This document shows, piece by piece, positions 26,656 through 35,628 of a stretch of 64,000 nt of DNA. The stretch lies in contig CAMKRS010000005.1 of assembly GCA_946415245.1 (NCBI GenBank), positions 28,718 to 92,717 of the forward strand, in the 5' to 3' direction. Both the position numbers and the translations under genes were made by a program. A model generated the notes under the pieces. It saw nothing but the letters and a program-made list of their open reading frames with translations, was not told where the DNA came from and searched no databases. Every line of letters starts with the position of its first letter. Within the stretch, counting starts at the first letter, position 1. The DNA comes from an uncultured Prevotella sp. (lineage in GTDB: Bacteria; Bacteroidota; Bacteroidia; Bacteroidales; Bacteroidaceae).

Positions 26656-28892
26656 TTGAGGAGGTCCATGACCTCACGGGCGATATCGACGGGAGAGCCT
26701 TCGGGGGCGGAGGTGTAGGGATTCTGACGGAGGGTCCAGGGCTCCTCGAGGGCATAGTAGTCGAGGGTGACTTCCTGAGGCAGGGCCATCTGGAAGAGTT
26801 CGGCAGCCGTCTTCGAGGCATTGGGGCCACCGCCGAGGAGATCGGGCTGCGGTTTCTGCTGTGCCTTCATCTGATCAGAGAGGGCATTGAAGTATGCTTC
26901 CCAACGGGGATAGTAAAAATCTTTCAGCAGCCCCTGCCACTCCTTATGGGCATAGTCGCGCAGGCCACCTGTATCAGCACAGTAACGATTGCCCCAGGTG
27001 GTAATCTGCACACGAGCGTTCCACTCATAGAGTTTCTTCTCCTCAGGAGTGGAACCACAATCTATGGCAGCCTGAGTCCAATGGCCCAAGCGGAATTCCG
27101 AACGGGTACCTAAGAGTTTATCCTGCATGAGCAGCATGAGGAGGAATCGACGGTAATCGCTCTCAAATTCTTTGCTGGCAAAGGCCTTGTAATCAGCGAT
27201 AGTGCGCTGATACTGCAAACGTGCCTGATCAGCGAGAGCCTGACGGGTAATATCCACGAGATCGTATTCAAAATTGTTGTTGCCACGATACTTCTCAGCC
27301 ACGCTGTTCATCATCATGGCCGCCTCGAGGGTAGAATAAGGATCATAATAGTTTTTCATCTTCGACCATGAAGAGGCCTGGAAGTTATTGAGTGTGGGTC
27401 GTCCACAGAAGATGCTCTCGTGAGGGCCCTGCTGGTTATTGCCCGCAGGACAATTATAAATGGTACGTGCCAGAAGGAGCCAAGCCCGTTCGATGAGCGG
27501 GTCTTCGACACCGTAGCGTGCCTTGACATACTGGCGCACCCAGTCTTCTTTCTTGAATTTCTCAGGTCGCCAGGGCAGCTCGCTCATGAGTTCGAACATG
27601 ACAGGGTTGTTTTCCGAACCCTCCATCGTGAAACCGATACCCTTGCGGAGTGAAGAGTGAAGAGTGAAGAGTGAAGAATCTGTGCCGTAGAAGTTGTCGA
27701 GGAGTTGGTCCATGCGGCCATGGAGGCCGACGTTGGCACCGAAGTTCTCGAGGAGACAGAAGAGCCAGTGGTGTTGTTTGTAACCCTCGGGACGTTTCCA
27801 GATGCTGGGGATGCCAAACATGGGACGACACTCAGAGAAGAGGTCGAGCACGAGCAAATCGCCCGCCTTCATACCATCGACCATCTGCGGACGGGGATTC
27901 TCTGTCCAGCCCTGAATCACCCAGACGGCCTTGGGATTCACCCGCTTCATGGCCTGCATCATCGCCTCACCAGCCTTGGCATAGTCGATAGAGGCATCGT
28001 CGTTGCTCTCGTGGAAGGGATCCATCGAATAATAATCGGCCTTGCCATAGAGTCGAGTCAGTTCATCGAAATAGAGTTTGGCAATCTCCGCAAAGCGGGG
28101 GTCTGTAGGCAACAGGTTCGCAGGACGCTGGAAACCGTTCCAGAGGCCGGCATCGGCGACATTCAGTCCTAGGCGCGCTTTGGCATCGTGGGGCACCATA
28201 CCGCTATAACCCGGCAATACCGGATGCATGCCCAATTGACGCATACGGGCCAATATCTGTTTCTGGAGTTTCTCCTGACGACTGTACCAGGAGAGTGGCA
28301 ACGGTCCACCCCACCCTTCGAGGTTATTCATCTCCCACCAGGCAAGGAAGGCCGGACCAGCGATAAACTGTCCGATTTCCTCTTCGGTATAGCCGAGTTT
28401 CAGGAGCATATTACGCCAGACGCACTCCTCACCGACAATGGCCAGGGGCAGATTGACGCCATGCAGCGCCATCCAGTCGATTTCCTGTTCCCAGCGCTTC
28501 CAGTCCCAGAAGGCCATAGAGTAAGAGAATGTGCAGTAGTTGAAATCGTATCTTAATGTCAGGTCGGTCTCATGACGCTCCTTCTGCTTGACGGCAGGGA
28601 GTACAGCAGGCAGTTTGGCCTGCATCTGATTCCAGGAAAGGTGGATGCCAGCATGGTATTTCAGGTACCAGTTGATACCAGAGGCGATGTTTACCCAGGT
28701 ATTGCCTCGCACCACGACCTTCGTGCCGCGCTGGTCGAGTTCAAAAAAGTCCTTATCGCTCTTTACCAGTTCGGTCTTGAACTTCGCAGAAGCGCCCTTG
28801 TCAATGCGTTCCAAGAGCTCATCAACAGGATTCGCAGTGACAGTGAATAGTGAACAGTGAATAGTGAATAGTATCAGCAGTAATTTCTTCAT
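26646..28892 (-). CDS. Alpha-N-acetylglucosaminidase, GH89
   Basis: A 748-residue exported glycosidase that removes terminal alpha-linked GlcNAc. Family landmarks include LRYDFNYCTFSYSMAFWDW, MALHGVNLPLAIVGEECVW, the DPFHESNDD region and FTMEGSENNPVMFELMSELPW, which hold the likely catalytic carboxylates. The signal peptide (LLLILFTIHCSLFTVTA) is largely encoded by a CTATTCA-type array. A GAAGAGT array adds SSLFTLHSSL in the middle of the enzyme. It is probably co-transcribed with the HGSNAT-like gene. Confidence 0.93.
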   Translation of the reverse strand: MKKLLLILFTIHCSLFTVTANPVDELLERIDKGASAKFKTELVKSDKDFFELDQRGTKVVVRGNTWVNIASGINWYLKYHAGIHLSWNQMQAKLPAVLPAVKQKERHETDLTLRYDFNYCTFSYSMAFWDWKRWEQEIDWMALHGVNLPLAIVGEECVWRNMLLKLGYTEEEIGQFIAGPAFLAWWEMNNLEGWGGPLPLSWYSRQEKLQKQILARMRQLGMHPVLPGYSGMVPHDAKARLGLNVADAGLWNGFQRPANLLPTDPRFAEIAKLYFDELTRLYGKADYYSMDPFHESNDDASIDYAKAGEAMMQAMKRVNPKAVWVIQGWTENPRPQMVDGMKAGDLLVLDLFSECRPMFGIPSIWKRPEGYKQHHWLFCLLENFGANVGLHGRMDQLLDNFYGTDSSLFTLHSSLRKGIGFTMEGSENNPVMFELMSELPWRPEKFKKEDWVRQYVKARYGVEDPLIERAWLLLARTIYNCPAGNNQQGPHESIFCGRPTLNNFQASSWSKMKNYYDPYSTLEAAMMMNSVAEKYRGNNNFEYDLVDITRQALADQARLQYQRTIADYKAFASKEFESDYRRFLLMLLMQDKLLGTRSEFRLGHWTQAAIDCGSTPEEKKLYEWNARVQITTWGNRYCADTGGLRDYAHKEWQGLLKDFYYPRWEAYFNALSDQMKAQQKPQPDLLGGGPNASKTAAELFQMALPQEVTLDYYALEEPWTLRQNPYTSAPEGSPVDIAREVMDLLNNH
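27648..27680. repeat. Heptanucleotide array, GAAGAGT type, in NAGLU
   Basis: Four units are followed by AAGAATCTGTGCCG, a variant of the AAGAATTTGCTACCGC flank seen at 45 and 48 kb. Confidence 0.85.
28850..28872. repeat. Heptanucleotide array, GTGAATA type, in the NAGLU signal peptide
   Basis: Read on the coding strand the units give FTIHCSLFTV, the hydrophobic core of the signal peptide. Confidence 0.8.
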
Positions 28893-28943
28893 AATTACAC
28901 GGTTTTAGTTATTTTACCTTTTTACTTTCTTACCTTTTTACCT

Positions 28944-30587
28944 TTATATCAGTTTCATTTCTTTGGCTTTTTGCATGAGGAGTTGCATGAGGGGTTCGCG
29001 CTCGTTTTCGACACGGTTATCGAGGACGGCATCCTTGAGGTATTGTTTCAGGACGCCCACCTCACGAGAGGGTTTCAAGTGGAAGAGTTCCATAATCTCG
29101 TTGCCATCGATCACGGGCTGCAGCAAGCGTACATAGTCTTTCTCTTTCAGGTCAGTGAGTTTTTCGCGCACCATACGGAAGTTCTCGAGGAACATTTTCT
29201 TCCTCACCTCGTTCTTTGAGGTGATATCAGCCTCGCAGAGCGTCATCAGGTCATCGATATCCTCACCGGCATCGTTCAGCAGACGGCGCACAGCACTATC
29301 TGTCACCACATCATCGGCAATGACAATGGGTCGCATGTGCAGGTCGACGAGTTTCTGCACATATTTCATCTTCATATCCAGGGGCAGCATCAGGCGACGG
29401 AAAATCACCGGCACCATCTTTGCACCTATTATATTATGGTTGTGGAAGGTCCAGCCAATAGCCGGGTCCCAGCGTTTTGACTTGGTCTTGCCGACATCGT
29501 GAAGGATTGCTGCCCAACGTAACCAGAGGGTGTGATCAGGAGTCGGGAGACAGGAGTCAGGAGTCAGTAGATCACCTTGGAGGGAAGAGTCTGTTGCAGG
29601 AGTATTCTCCTGACTACTGACTACTGACTCCTGACTCCTAACAACATTTTCCAGGACCTCGAGGGTGTGGTAGAAGTTATTCTTATGGGCGCGGCCATTC
29701 TTCTGATCGACGATGTCGAGGGCGGAAAGTTCGGGGAGGATGATCTGCAGGAGGCCGCAACGCTGCAGGTATTCGAAACCGATGCTGGGATGCGGCGCCA
29801 TGATGATCTTATTGAGTTCGTCCTTGATGCGTTCGCCACTGACGATCTTGATACGCTCAGCCATCCGTTCCAAAGCCACGAAGGTCTCGTCCTCAATCTG
29901 GAAATTGAGTTGGGTGGCAAATCGGATGCAGCGCATCATGCGCAGAGGATCGTCGGAGAAGGTAATATCGGGTTCCAAGGGGGTGGCGATGATGCCATCT
30001 TCGAGGTCAGCCAAGCCGTTGAAGGGATCGACGAGTTCGCCAAATCGGTCTTTATTCAGGCAGATAGCCATTGCATTGATGGTAAAGTCACGACGGTTCT
30101 GGTCGTCCTCGAGAGTTCCGTCTTCAACGATGGGTTTACGGGAGTCGTGGCTATAGCTCTCCTTACGTGCCCCCACGAACTCCACTTCGAGGAATTGAGG
30201 AGTCAGGAGACAGGAGTCTGGAGTCGGTAGATTACCTTGGAGGGAAGAGTCTGTAGCAGGAGTATTCTCCTGTCTCCTGACTCCTGACTCCTGCCTCCTG
30301 ACTCCTGACTCCTGTCTCCTTATTTTAACCTGCGCCGTACCGAAATTCTTGAATACGGAGAGATGCGCCTTGCGCCCCAGCATGCGTTTGAGCTCCTGAG
30401 CCACAGAGATGCCACTGCCCACTACGACCACATCAATATCGTTGGAAGGGCGTTCCAGGAAGATGTCACGCACATAGCCTCCTACGACGTAACACTCCAC
30501 CCCAAGACGGTCAGCAGCCTCGCTGATCTGGTGGAACAATTCCTGGTTTAATATCTCAGCTAATTCTTCGTCAGTATATAATTTCAT
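28944..30587 (-). CDS. cca: CCA-adding-type tRNA nucleotidyltransferase with HD domain
   Basis: A 547-residue class II nucleotidyltransferase that probably adds or repairs tRNA CCA ends. GGYVRD (36-41) and Asp50/Asp52 form the metal site; RRDFTINAMAI follows. The HD domain is ILHDVGKTKSKRWD with HNHNIIGAKM. Two long low-complexity insertions share a peptide (QENTPATDSSLQG, then PDSCL): one of about 43 residues splits GTAQV from EVEFVGARKES, the other lies before the HD motif. The start at 30587 sits just downstream of a promoter. Without the insertions the length would match the family. Confidence 0.93.
   Translation of the reverse strand: MKLYTDEELAEILNQELFHQISEAADRLGVECYVVGGYVRDIFLERPSNDIDVVVVGSGISVAQELKRMLGRKAHLSVFKNFGTAQVKIRRQESGVRRQESGVRRQENTPATDSSLQGNLPTPDSCLLTPQFLEVEFVGARKESYSHDSRKPIVEDGTLEDDQNRRDFTINAMAICLNKDRFGELVDPFNGLADLEDGIIATPLEPDITFSDDPLRMMRCIRFATQLNFQIEDETFVALERMAERIKIVSGERIKDELNKIIMAPHPSIGFEYLQRCGLLQIILPELSALDIVDQKNGRAHKNNFYHTLEVLENVVRSQESVVSSQENTPATDSSLQGDLLTPDSCLPTPDHTLWLRWAAILHDVGKTKSKRWDPAIGWTFHNHNIIGAKMVPVIFRRLMLPLDMKMKYVQKLVDLHMRPIVIADDVVTDSAVRRLLNDAGEDIDDLMTLCEADITSKNEVRKKMFLENFRMVREKLTDLKEKDYVRLLQPVIDGNEIMELFHLKPSREVGVLKQYLKDAVLDNRVENEREPLMQLLMQKAKEMKLI
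29537..29640. repeat. Composite repeat element, copy 1, in cca
   Basis: Array of AGGAGTC units, then AGTAGATCACCTTGGAGG, GAAGAGTCTGTTGCAG and GAGTATTCTCCTG, then inverted GACTCCT-type units. Confidence 0.9.
30198..30320. repeat. Composite repeat element, copy 2, in cca
   Basis: Same order as copy 1, with core GGTAGATTACCTTGGAGG, GAAGAGTCTGTAGCAG and GAGTATTCTCCTG. The right array is longer, about seven units. Confidence 0.9.
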
Positions 30588-30611
30588 TAGTACTTTTTCA
30601 CAAATTTGCTG

Positions 30612-30671
30612 CAAAGATACAAAATAATTCATAATTCTTAATGCATAATTCATAATAATTTTGTAATTTTG
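30612..30671. promoter_or_regulatory. Divergent promoter region, cca / lipoprotein
   Basis: Minus-strand TATCTTTG at 30612-30619 for cca and plus-strand TAATTTTG at 30664-30671 for the lipoprotein, with TTCATAA-type units between. The block closely resembles the birA/tadA intergenic region. Confidence 0.65.
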
Positions 30672-30689
30672 CACCGAAATACGAGAAAT

Positions 30690-31154
30690 ATGGCAATTAG
30701 AAGATTGGTTTTGAGTGCGTTGGCCGCCCTGTTGCTCGTATCCTGTGGGGAGAATGAAGCCCAGAAACAGGCCGAGGCCATGCTCGAAAAAGCAGGCGTC
30801 TGCTACGAGCAGGGGCAATACAATGAGGCGTTGACGGTGATCGACAGCCTCCGCAAGGTATACCCCAACGCCATCGACACCCGCAAGAAGGCCTTGAAGC
30901 TCTATCAGGACATCGAACTGAAGAAGGCCCAGCAGGAGTTGCTCATAACCGACAGTCTGTTGCAGGCCGTGAACCACGACTATACCTACCAACAGGAGAA
31001 GGTGGAGCGTGACAAGGCGGCCCTGTGCGCCACCCCCGAGGAACTGACGATGCTCACCAGGACACGTATGAAGCGTGACTCGCTACGCACGCAGACGGAG
31101 GTGCTCGGCGCCAAAATCAGATATATCCACAAGAAACAAAAGGAGATGAAGTAA
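30690..31154 (+). CDS. Lipoprotein with a TPR-like and coiled-coil region, unknown function
   Basis: A 154-residue protein. The signal peptide ends at LLLVSCGE (Cys19). The part after it (AEAMLEKAGVCYEQGQYNEALTVIDSLRK) looks like a tetratricopeptide unit. The rest is charged and predicted helical (ELKKAQQELLITDSLLQAV and so on), probably coiled coil. It is the first gene of a series DUF1599, DoxX, tpiA, SPOR, folE. I do not recognise a specific function. Confidence 0.8.
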   Translation: MAIRRLVLSALAALLLVSCGENEAQKQAEAMLEKAGVCYEQGQYNEALTVIDSLRKVYPNAIDTRKKALKLYQDIELKKAQQELLITDSLLQAVNHDYTYQQEKVERDKAALCATPEELTMLTRTRMKRDSLRTQTEVLGAKIRYIHKKQKEMK

Positions 31155-31157
31155 GAT

Positions 31158-31700
31158 ATGGATCAGTTTGAGAAGACGAACCAAGAGTTTGAACAGGCCA
31201 TCGCCGAGTGCCGCGCCCTGTTTGAGAAAAAACTCCACGACTATAAGGCCTCATGGCGCATCCTGCGTCCCACAGCCCTTACCGACCAGCTCTTCATCAA
31301 GGCCAAGCGCATCCGTTCGCTGGAAATCAAGCAGGAATCGCTGGTGGGCGAAGGCATCCGTCCGGAGTTCATCGCACTCATCAACTATGGTATCGTAGGA
31401 CTCATCCAGCTTAACAAAGGCTTTGCCGACATCGTGGACATCGACAACAACGAGGCCATGCGGCTCTACGATCAGTATGCCCACGAGGCTCTGGAACTGA
31501 TGAAACGCAAGAACCACGACTACGACGAGGCCTGGCGCTCGATGCGTGTGAGCTCGTATACCGACTTCATCCTGACGAAGATAGAACGTATCAAGGAAAT
31601 TGAGAACCTTGGCGGCGACACACTCGTATCAGAGGGCATCGACGCCAACTATATGGATATCATCAACTACGCGGTCTTTGGAATGATTAAACTGGCATGA
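31158..31700 (+). CDS. DUF1599 domain-containing protein
   Basis: A 180-residue soluble protein made of two similar halves. [36 protein letters not shown] is echoed by [36 protein letters not shown], and both are followed by an INYG/INYA segment. This is the DUF1599 duplication. The fold is thought to be all-helical; the function is unknown to me. It overlaps the next gene by four bases (ATGA). Confidence 0.87.
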   Translation: MDQFEKTNQEFEQAIAECRALFEKKLHDYKASWRILRPTALTDQLFIKAKRIRSLEIKQESLVGEGIRPEFIALINYGIVGLIQLNKGFADIVDIDNNEAMRLYDQYAHEALELMKRKNHDYDEAWRSMRVSSYTDFILTKIERIKEIENLGGDTLVSEGIDANYMDIINYAVFGMIKLA

Positions 31701-33742
31701 GGAAGATCCTTGTAAACTTGGCCCGACTGCTGCTCGCCCTGACATTTATCATGTCGGGATTCGTGAAGGCAGTAGACCCGCTGGGCACACAATACAAGAT
31801 CACCGACTACCTCGGCGCCCTGAACCTTCGCGAACTGGCGCCCGATATCGTGACGCTCTCAGCATCGGTATTACTGTCGGCTGCAGAGTTTGTCATCGGC
31901 ATCTGTCTGCTCTTCGCCATCCGGAGGCGGTTGGTGTCGAGGGTTACCCTTTGTGTGATGGTCGTCATGACAATCATCACCCTGTGGCTCGCCATTGCCG
32001 ACCCCGTGAGCGATTGCGGCTGTTTCGGCGATGCACTGGTGCTTACAAACTGGCAGACGTTCTGGAAGAATGTGGTGCTACTCATCGCTGCCGACATCAT
32101 CTGCTGGAGACCATTGGATATGGCTCGCATGATCAGTAAGACGAACCAGTGGATCGTGCTTAACTACGCGGCTCTGTTCATCCTGTTCATCGCAAGCTAC
32201 AGTCTCTACGACCTGCCGATGTTCGACTTCCGCCCCTACCACGTGGGAGCCAATATCAAACAGGGCATGGAAGTGCCAGAGGGAGCCCCGCAGCCACAGT
32301 TCGAGACCACCTTCATCATGGAGAAGGACGGACAGCGGAAGGAGTTCACCGTAGACAACTATCCCGACTCCACCTGGACCTTCATCGACTCGAAGACCAT
32401 CCAGACGGCTGAGGGCTATGTACCGCCCATCCACGACTTTACCATCGGGACCGAGGACGGCGACATCACCAACGAGGTGCTCGAGAAAGAGGGCTACACT
32501 TTCCTGCTTATCTCACCACATCTGGAAAATGCTGACGACACCTATTTCGACCGTATCAACCAGGTGTATGAGTATTGTAAGGAAAACGGCTATTCCTTCT
32601 ACTGCCTCACCGCCAGTACCGATCGCGCCAGAAACCGTTGGCGCGACATGACGGGGGCCGAATACCCCTTCTGCACCACCGATGAGATCACGCTGAAGAC
32701 CATGATCCGCAGCAATCCCGGTCTGATACTTCTGCACCAGGGAACTGTGATCCGCAAGTGGAGTCACAACCGTCTGCCCAAGGAGCAACAACTCACACAG
32801 CGGTTGGAGGACTGCGAGATGGGAAAGATGCCCGCAGACAACGTGCCAGGCAAGATTGCCAAACTGCTCTTGTGGTTTGTGCTGCCGCTGATGATACTCA
32901 CCATTGCCGACCGCCTCTGGGCATGGAGCAAATGGCTTAGAAAAGTTAATAATAACCCATTAATAAAAGGAAAAAAGATTATGAGAAAAAAGATTGTAGC
33001 CGGTAACTGGAAGATGAACATGAATCTCCAGGACGGCATCGCTCTTGCGAAGGAGCTCAATGAGACACTGAAAGCTGACAAACCCAACTGTGGCGTTGTC
33101 ATCTGTACACCGTTTATCCACCTGGCAAGCATCGCCCAGTTCCTGGATCAGGACATCATCGGTCTGGGTGCTGAGAACTGTGCCGACAAGGAGAAGGGCG
33201 CCTTCACCGGTGAGGTTAGCGCTGAGATGGTGAAGTCGACAGGTGCACAGTACGTGATCCTTGGCCACAGCGAGCGTCGTGAGTACTATAAGGAGACTCC
33301 AGAGATTCTGAAGGAAAAGGTGATCCTCGCCCAGAAGAACGACCTGAAGGTGATCTTCTGCATCGGTGAGAGCAAGGAAGAGCGTGAGGCTGGCAAGCAG
33401 AACGAGGTGGTAAAGGCCGAGCTCGAGGGCAGCGTCTTCAACCTCTCTGAGGAAGACTTCCGTAAGATCATCATCGCCTACGAGCCCATCTGGGCCATCG
33501 GTACCGGTCTTACCGCTACTGCTGAGCAGGCAGAGGAGATCCACGCCTATATCCGTAGCATCATCGCCGAGAAGTACGGCCAGGCTGTTGCCGACGACAC
33601 CACTATTCTCTATGGTGGTAGCTGCAAGGCATCAAACGCTCCTGAGCTGTTTGCCAAGCCCGACATCGACGGAGGCCTCATCGGTGGCGCTTCGCTGAAG
33701 GCTGCTGACTTCAAGGGTATCATTGACGCCTGGAAGAAGTGA
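31697..33742 (+). CDS. DoxX-like membrane protein running in frame into triosephosphate isomerase
   Basis: One open frame of 681 codons joins two proteins that are normally separate. Residues 1 to about 425 are a DoxX-like membrane protein: four N-terminal helices ([21 protein letters not shown] start, DCGCFGDAL motif), a thioredoxin-like soluble part, and a last helix ending [10 protein letters not shown]. After a 15-residue linker the complete TpiA follows from its own Met. A TAATAATAA triplet of stops sits one base out of frame at 32946-32954, right after a run of four A. A single lost A there, real or a sequencing error, would explain the fusion. Confidence 0.75.
   Translation: MRKILVNLARLLLALTFIMSGFVKAVDPLGTQYKITDYLGALNLRELAPDIVTLSASVLLSAAEFVIGICLLFAIRRRLVSRVTLCVMVVMTIITLWLAIADPVSDCGCFGDALVLTNWQTFWKNVVLLIAADIICWRPLDMARMISKTNQWIVLNYAALFILFIASYSLYDLPMFDFRPYHVGANIKQGMEVPEGAPQPQFETTFIMEKDGQRKEFTVDNYPDSTWTFIDSKTIQTAEGYVPPIHDFTIGTEDGDITNEVLEKEGYTFLLISPHLENADDTYFDRINQVYEYCKENGYSFYCLTASTDRARNRWRDMTGAEYPFCTTDEITLKTMIRSNPGLILLHQGTVIRKWSHNRLPKEQQLTQRLEDCEMGKMPADNVPGKIAKLLLWFVLPLMILTIADRLWAWSKWLRKVNNNPLIKGKKIMRKKIVAGNWKMNMNLQDGIALAKELNETLKADKPNCGVVICTPFIHLASIAQFLDQDIIGLGAENCADKEKGAFTGEVSAEMVKSTGAQYVILGHSERREYYKETPEILKEKVILAQKNDLKVIFCIGESKEEREAGKQNEVVKAELEGSVFNLSEEDFRKIIIAYEPIWAIGTGLTATAEQAEEIHAYIRSIIAEKYGQAVADDTTILYGGSCKASNAPELFAKPDIDGGLIGGASLKAADFKGIIDAWKK
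32981..33742 (+). CDS. tpiA: Triosephosphate isomerase (internal start)
   Basis: A complete 253-residue glycolytic enzyme interconverting DHAP and glyceraldehyde 3-phosphate. It starts [13 protein letters not shown] with the catalytic Lys, then [13 protein letters not shown] with the catalytic His, then [11 protein letters not shown] with the catalytic Glu. GGSCKASNA and [10 protein letters not shown] bind phosphate. The purine-rich AAAGGAAAAAAG before ATG 32981 suggests independent initiation, even though the frame is open into the upstream DoxX-like gene. Confidence 0.95.
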   Translation: MRKKIVAGNWKMNMNLQDGIALAKELNETLKADKPNCGVVICTPFIHLASIAQFLDQDIIGLGAENCADKEKGAFTGEVSAEMVKSTGAQYVILGHSERREYYKETPEILKEKVILAQKNDLKVIFCIGESKEEREAGKQNEVVKAELEGSVFNLSEEDFRKIIIAYEPIWAIGTGLTATAEQAEEIHAYIRSIIAEKYGQAVADDTTILYGGSCKASNAPELFAKPDIDGGLIGGASLKAADFKGIIDAWKK

Positions 33743-34437
33743 AACGGCTTTTAACCATAGGATGGATGTGTGTTAGCTGCCTGCTGGCAGCTAACGCACA
33801 GACAACCTTCACCCAAAGGCTCCAAAAGAGCAATGCTGGTGAGGGAAAAGTAACTGTGACACAGTCTAAGGAAATCGACGACCTCGTGAACGGTCCGCAG
33901 GACGTTGTTACCACCCCTGCAAAGCAGAATACTCAGAGCACTCAGAATAATCAGAATACTCAGAATAATCAGAATACTCAGAATAATCAGAATACTCTGA
34001 CAACTCCGAATACTCCGAGTAATCCGACAACTGCGACGACTCCGAAGACGCAGCGTCCACAGATTTCTACCCAGCCTGAGGTCACCATCGACACCACCTA
34101 TACCACCGAGCCCCGAAAGAAGATTCTGAAAGGCTATAAGGTGAACGGCTATCGCGTACAGGTCTATGCCGGAGGTAACTCCCGCGATGCCCGTGTCAAG
34201 GCCGAGCGGACAGGGCGCGAGATCAACAGTCTCTTCCCGGGAGAGCCCGTCTACGTGCATTTCTACTCCCCCAGATGGATCTGTCGCATGGGCAATTATC
34301 GTACCTACGAGGAAGCCCACCAGAAACTCAACGCTGTAAAGAAACTCGGCTATCAGTCGGCCATCATCGTGAAGGGAAAGATTACCGTGCCGTATCTCAA
34401 TCCTGCCCCGCAAACCACCACAACCGATAATCCATGA
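33739..34437 (+). CDS. SPOR domain-containing exported protein
   Basis: A 232-residue protein with a signal peptide ([11 protein letters not shown]), a Gln/Asn/Thr-rich linker and a C-terminal SPOR domain ([21 protein letters not shown] to [12 protein letters not shown]), which in the family binds denuded peptidoglycan. The linker contains three TQNNQN units encoded by an 18-base direct repeat. GTG at 33739 overlaps the tpiA stop, and the stop overlaps the folE start, so translation along the operon is coupled. Confidence 0.9.
   Translation: MKRLLTIGWMCVSCLLAANAQTTFTQRLQKSNAGEGKVTVTQSKEIDDLVNGPQDVVTTPAKQNTQSTQNNQNTQNNQNTQNNQNTLTTPNTPSNPTTATTPKTQRPQISTQPEVTIDTTYTTEPRKKILKGYKVNGYRVQVYAGGNSRDARVKAERTGREINSLFPGEPVYVHFYSPRWICRMGNYRTYEEAHQKLNAVKKLGYQSAIIVKGKITVPYLNPAPQTTTTDNP
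33926..34028. repeat. Nine-base direct repeat, AATACTCAG/AATAATCAG type
   Basis: About ten units of nine bases encode the Gln/Asn/Thr linker. Units pass into AATACTCCG and AATCCG variants like those in fkp (655-702) and porW (46853-46896). Confidence 0.85.
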
Positions 34438-35021
34438 ATCCGGAAACAGAATACCACGAAGGTTTAGAGCAACTGGCCCAGCACTACCGTGAGATTCTCA
34501 CCCTGCTAGGCGAAGATCCGGAGCGTGAGGGTCTGGAAAAGACCCCCATGCGCGTGGCGAAGGCCATGCAGGTGCTCACCCGCGGCTACCAGATGGATGC
34601 CCACGAGGTGCTCCGTCAGGCCCTCTTCAAGGAGGACTACTCACAGATGGTCATCGTCAAGGACATCGATTTCTTCTCGCTCTGCGAGCACCACATGATA
34701 CCATTCTACGGCAAGGTACATGTGGCCTATATCCCCAATGGCTACATCACGGGACTGTCGAAGATTGCCCGTGTGGTAGATATCTATAGCCACCGTCTGC
34801 AGGTACAGGAGCGCATGACACTCCAAATCAAGGAATGTATCCAACAGACACTCAAGCCTTTAGGCGTGATGGTTGTGGTTGAGGCCCGCCATATGTGTAT
34901 GCAGATGCGGGGTGTGGAGAAGCAGAACAGCATCACCACTACCAGCGATTTCTGCGGTGCCTTCAACCAGGCCAAGACGCGCCAGGAATTTATGAACTTA
35001 ATTCACAACAATAAAATTTAA
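34434..35021 (+). CDS. folE: GTP cyclohydrolase I
   Basis: FolE opens the GTP ring to make dihydroneopterin triphosphate for folate and queuosine. The 195-residue protein has the zinc ligands Cys84 and His87 in LCEHHMIPF and Cys155 in [23 protein letters not shown] and [23 protein letters not shown] are family signatures. The ATG overlaps the SPOR stop. folK and queA at 13-15 kb belong to the same pterin and queuosine branches but lie in another operon. Confidence 0.96.
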   Translation: MNPETEYHEGLEQLAQHYREILTLLGEDPEREGLEKTPMRVAKAMQVLTRGYQMDAHEVLRQALFKEDYSQMVIVKDIDFFSLCEHHMIPFYGKVHVAYIPNGYITGLSKIARVVDIYSHRLQVQERMTLQIKECIQQTLKPLGVMVVVEARHMCMQMRGVEKQNSITTTSDFCGAFNQAKTRQEFMNLIHNNKI

Positions 35022-35033
35022 ACTTTTATCATT

Positions 35034-35609
35034 ATGGATCAGACAAGCAACGGGAATTTCAAGAAAAACGAGTCGCCAATTCAGGCGTTTTACCACAGCT
35101 GCCTTGGCAAGATCGCCATTTTGATAGGCATTCTGATTCTTCTCTTCATTGTGGCCATTATGACCAAGCCCACACAAGAGGAGATGGAAATGGAAATGGT
35201 AGACAACATCCTGCAGTGCATTCAGGCCAACGACAGCATCCAAGGCGATGACATCGACGACCAGGTGAACAACATGAACAGTGTGTTCAGTCGTGCCGAC
35301 ACCGCCAAGATCAACAAGGAGCTGCTCACGTCGCTGAAGAAGAACAACAAGCTGGAGATCTACAACCACTCCTTCTTCCGCACCGCCTACATCATCAACA
35401 ACATCCATCCTGCGGGTGTGCGTGTGGGCGTAGGTATGTTCAGTGTCGTTTATCCCACCGTGCTCTACAAGGACCTGCTGCTCAACGTGGGACCCATGCA
35501 GAAGAAGTACAAGGACGGCGTCATCCGCACAGGAACCATCAACAATCACGACCTGGGAACGAATCCTGCTGTGAAGCCCTATCACTATCAGGGCGACCCC
35601 GACCAGTAA
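35034..35609 (+). CDS. Single-pass membrane protein, unknown function
   Basis: A 191-residue protein. A hydrophilic N-terminus of about 25 residues precedes one hydrophobic helix (IAILIGILILLFIVAIM). An acidic helical part and a C-terminal domain with VGVGMFSVVYPTVLYKDLLLNVG and VIRTGTINNHDLGTN follow. I recognise no family. It starts 12 bases after folE and is probably in the same operon. Confidence 0.75.
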   Translation: MDQTSNGNFKKNESPIQAFYHSCLGKIAILIGILILLFIVAIMTKPTQEEMEMEMVDNILQCIQANDSIQGDDIDDQVNNMNSVFSRADTAKINKELLTSLKKNNKLEIYNHSFFRTAYIINNIHPAGVRVGVGMFSVVYPTVLYKDLLLNVGPMQKKYKDGVIRTGTINNHDLGTNPAVKPYHYQGDPDQ

Positions 35610-35628
35610 AGTCGTTGTTACTTTACCC

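Noticed and set aside
28944..30992. N-terminal extension of cca to 30992
   Set aside because: The extension crosses the cca promoter and the divergent lipoprotein gene; the family start is at 30587.
33751..34413. 220-codon minus-strand reading frame
   Set aside because: Antisense to the SPOR gene; its [12 protein letters not shown] runs are the complement of the Gln/Asn repeat.
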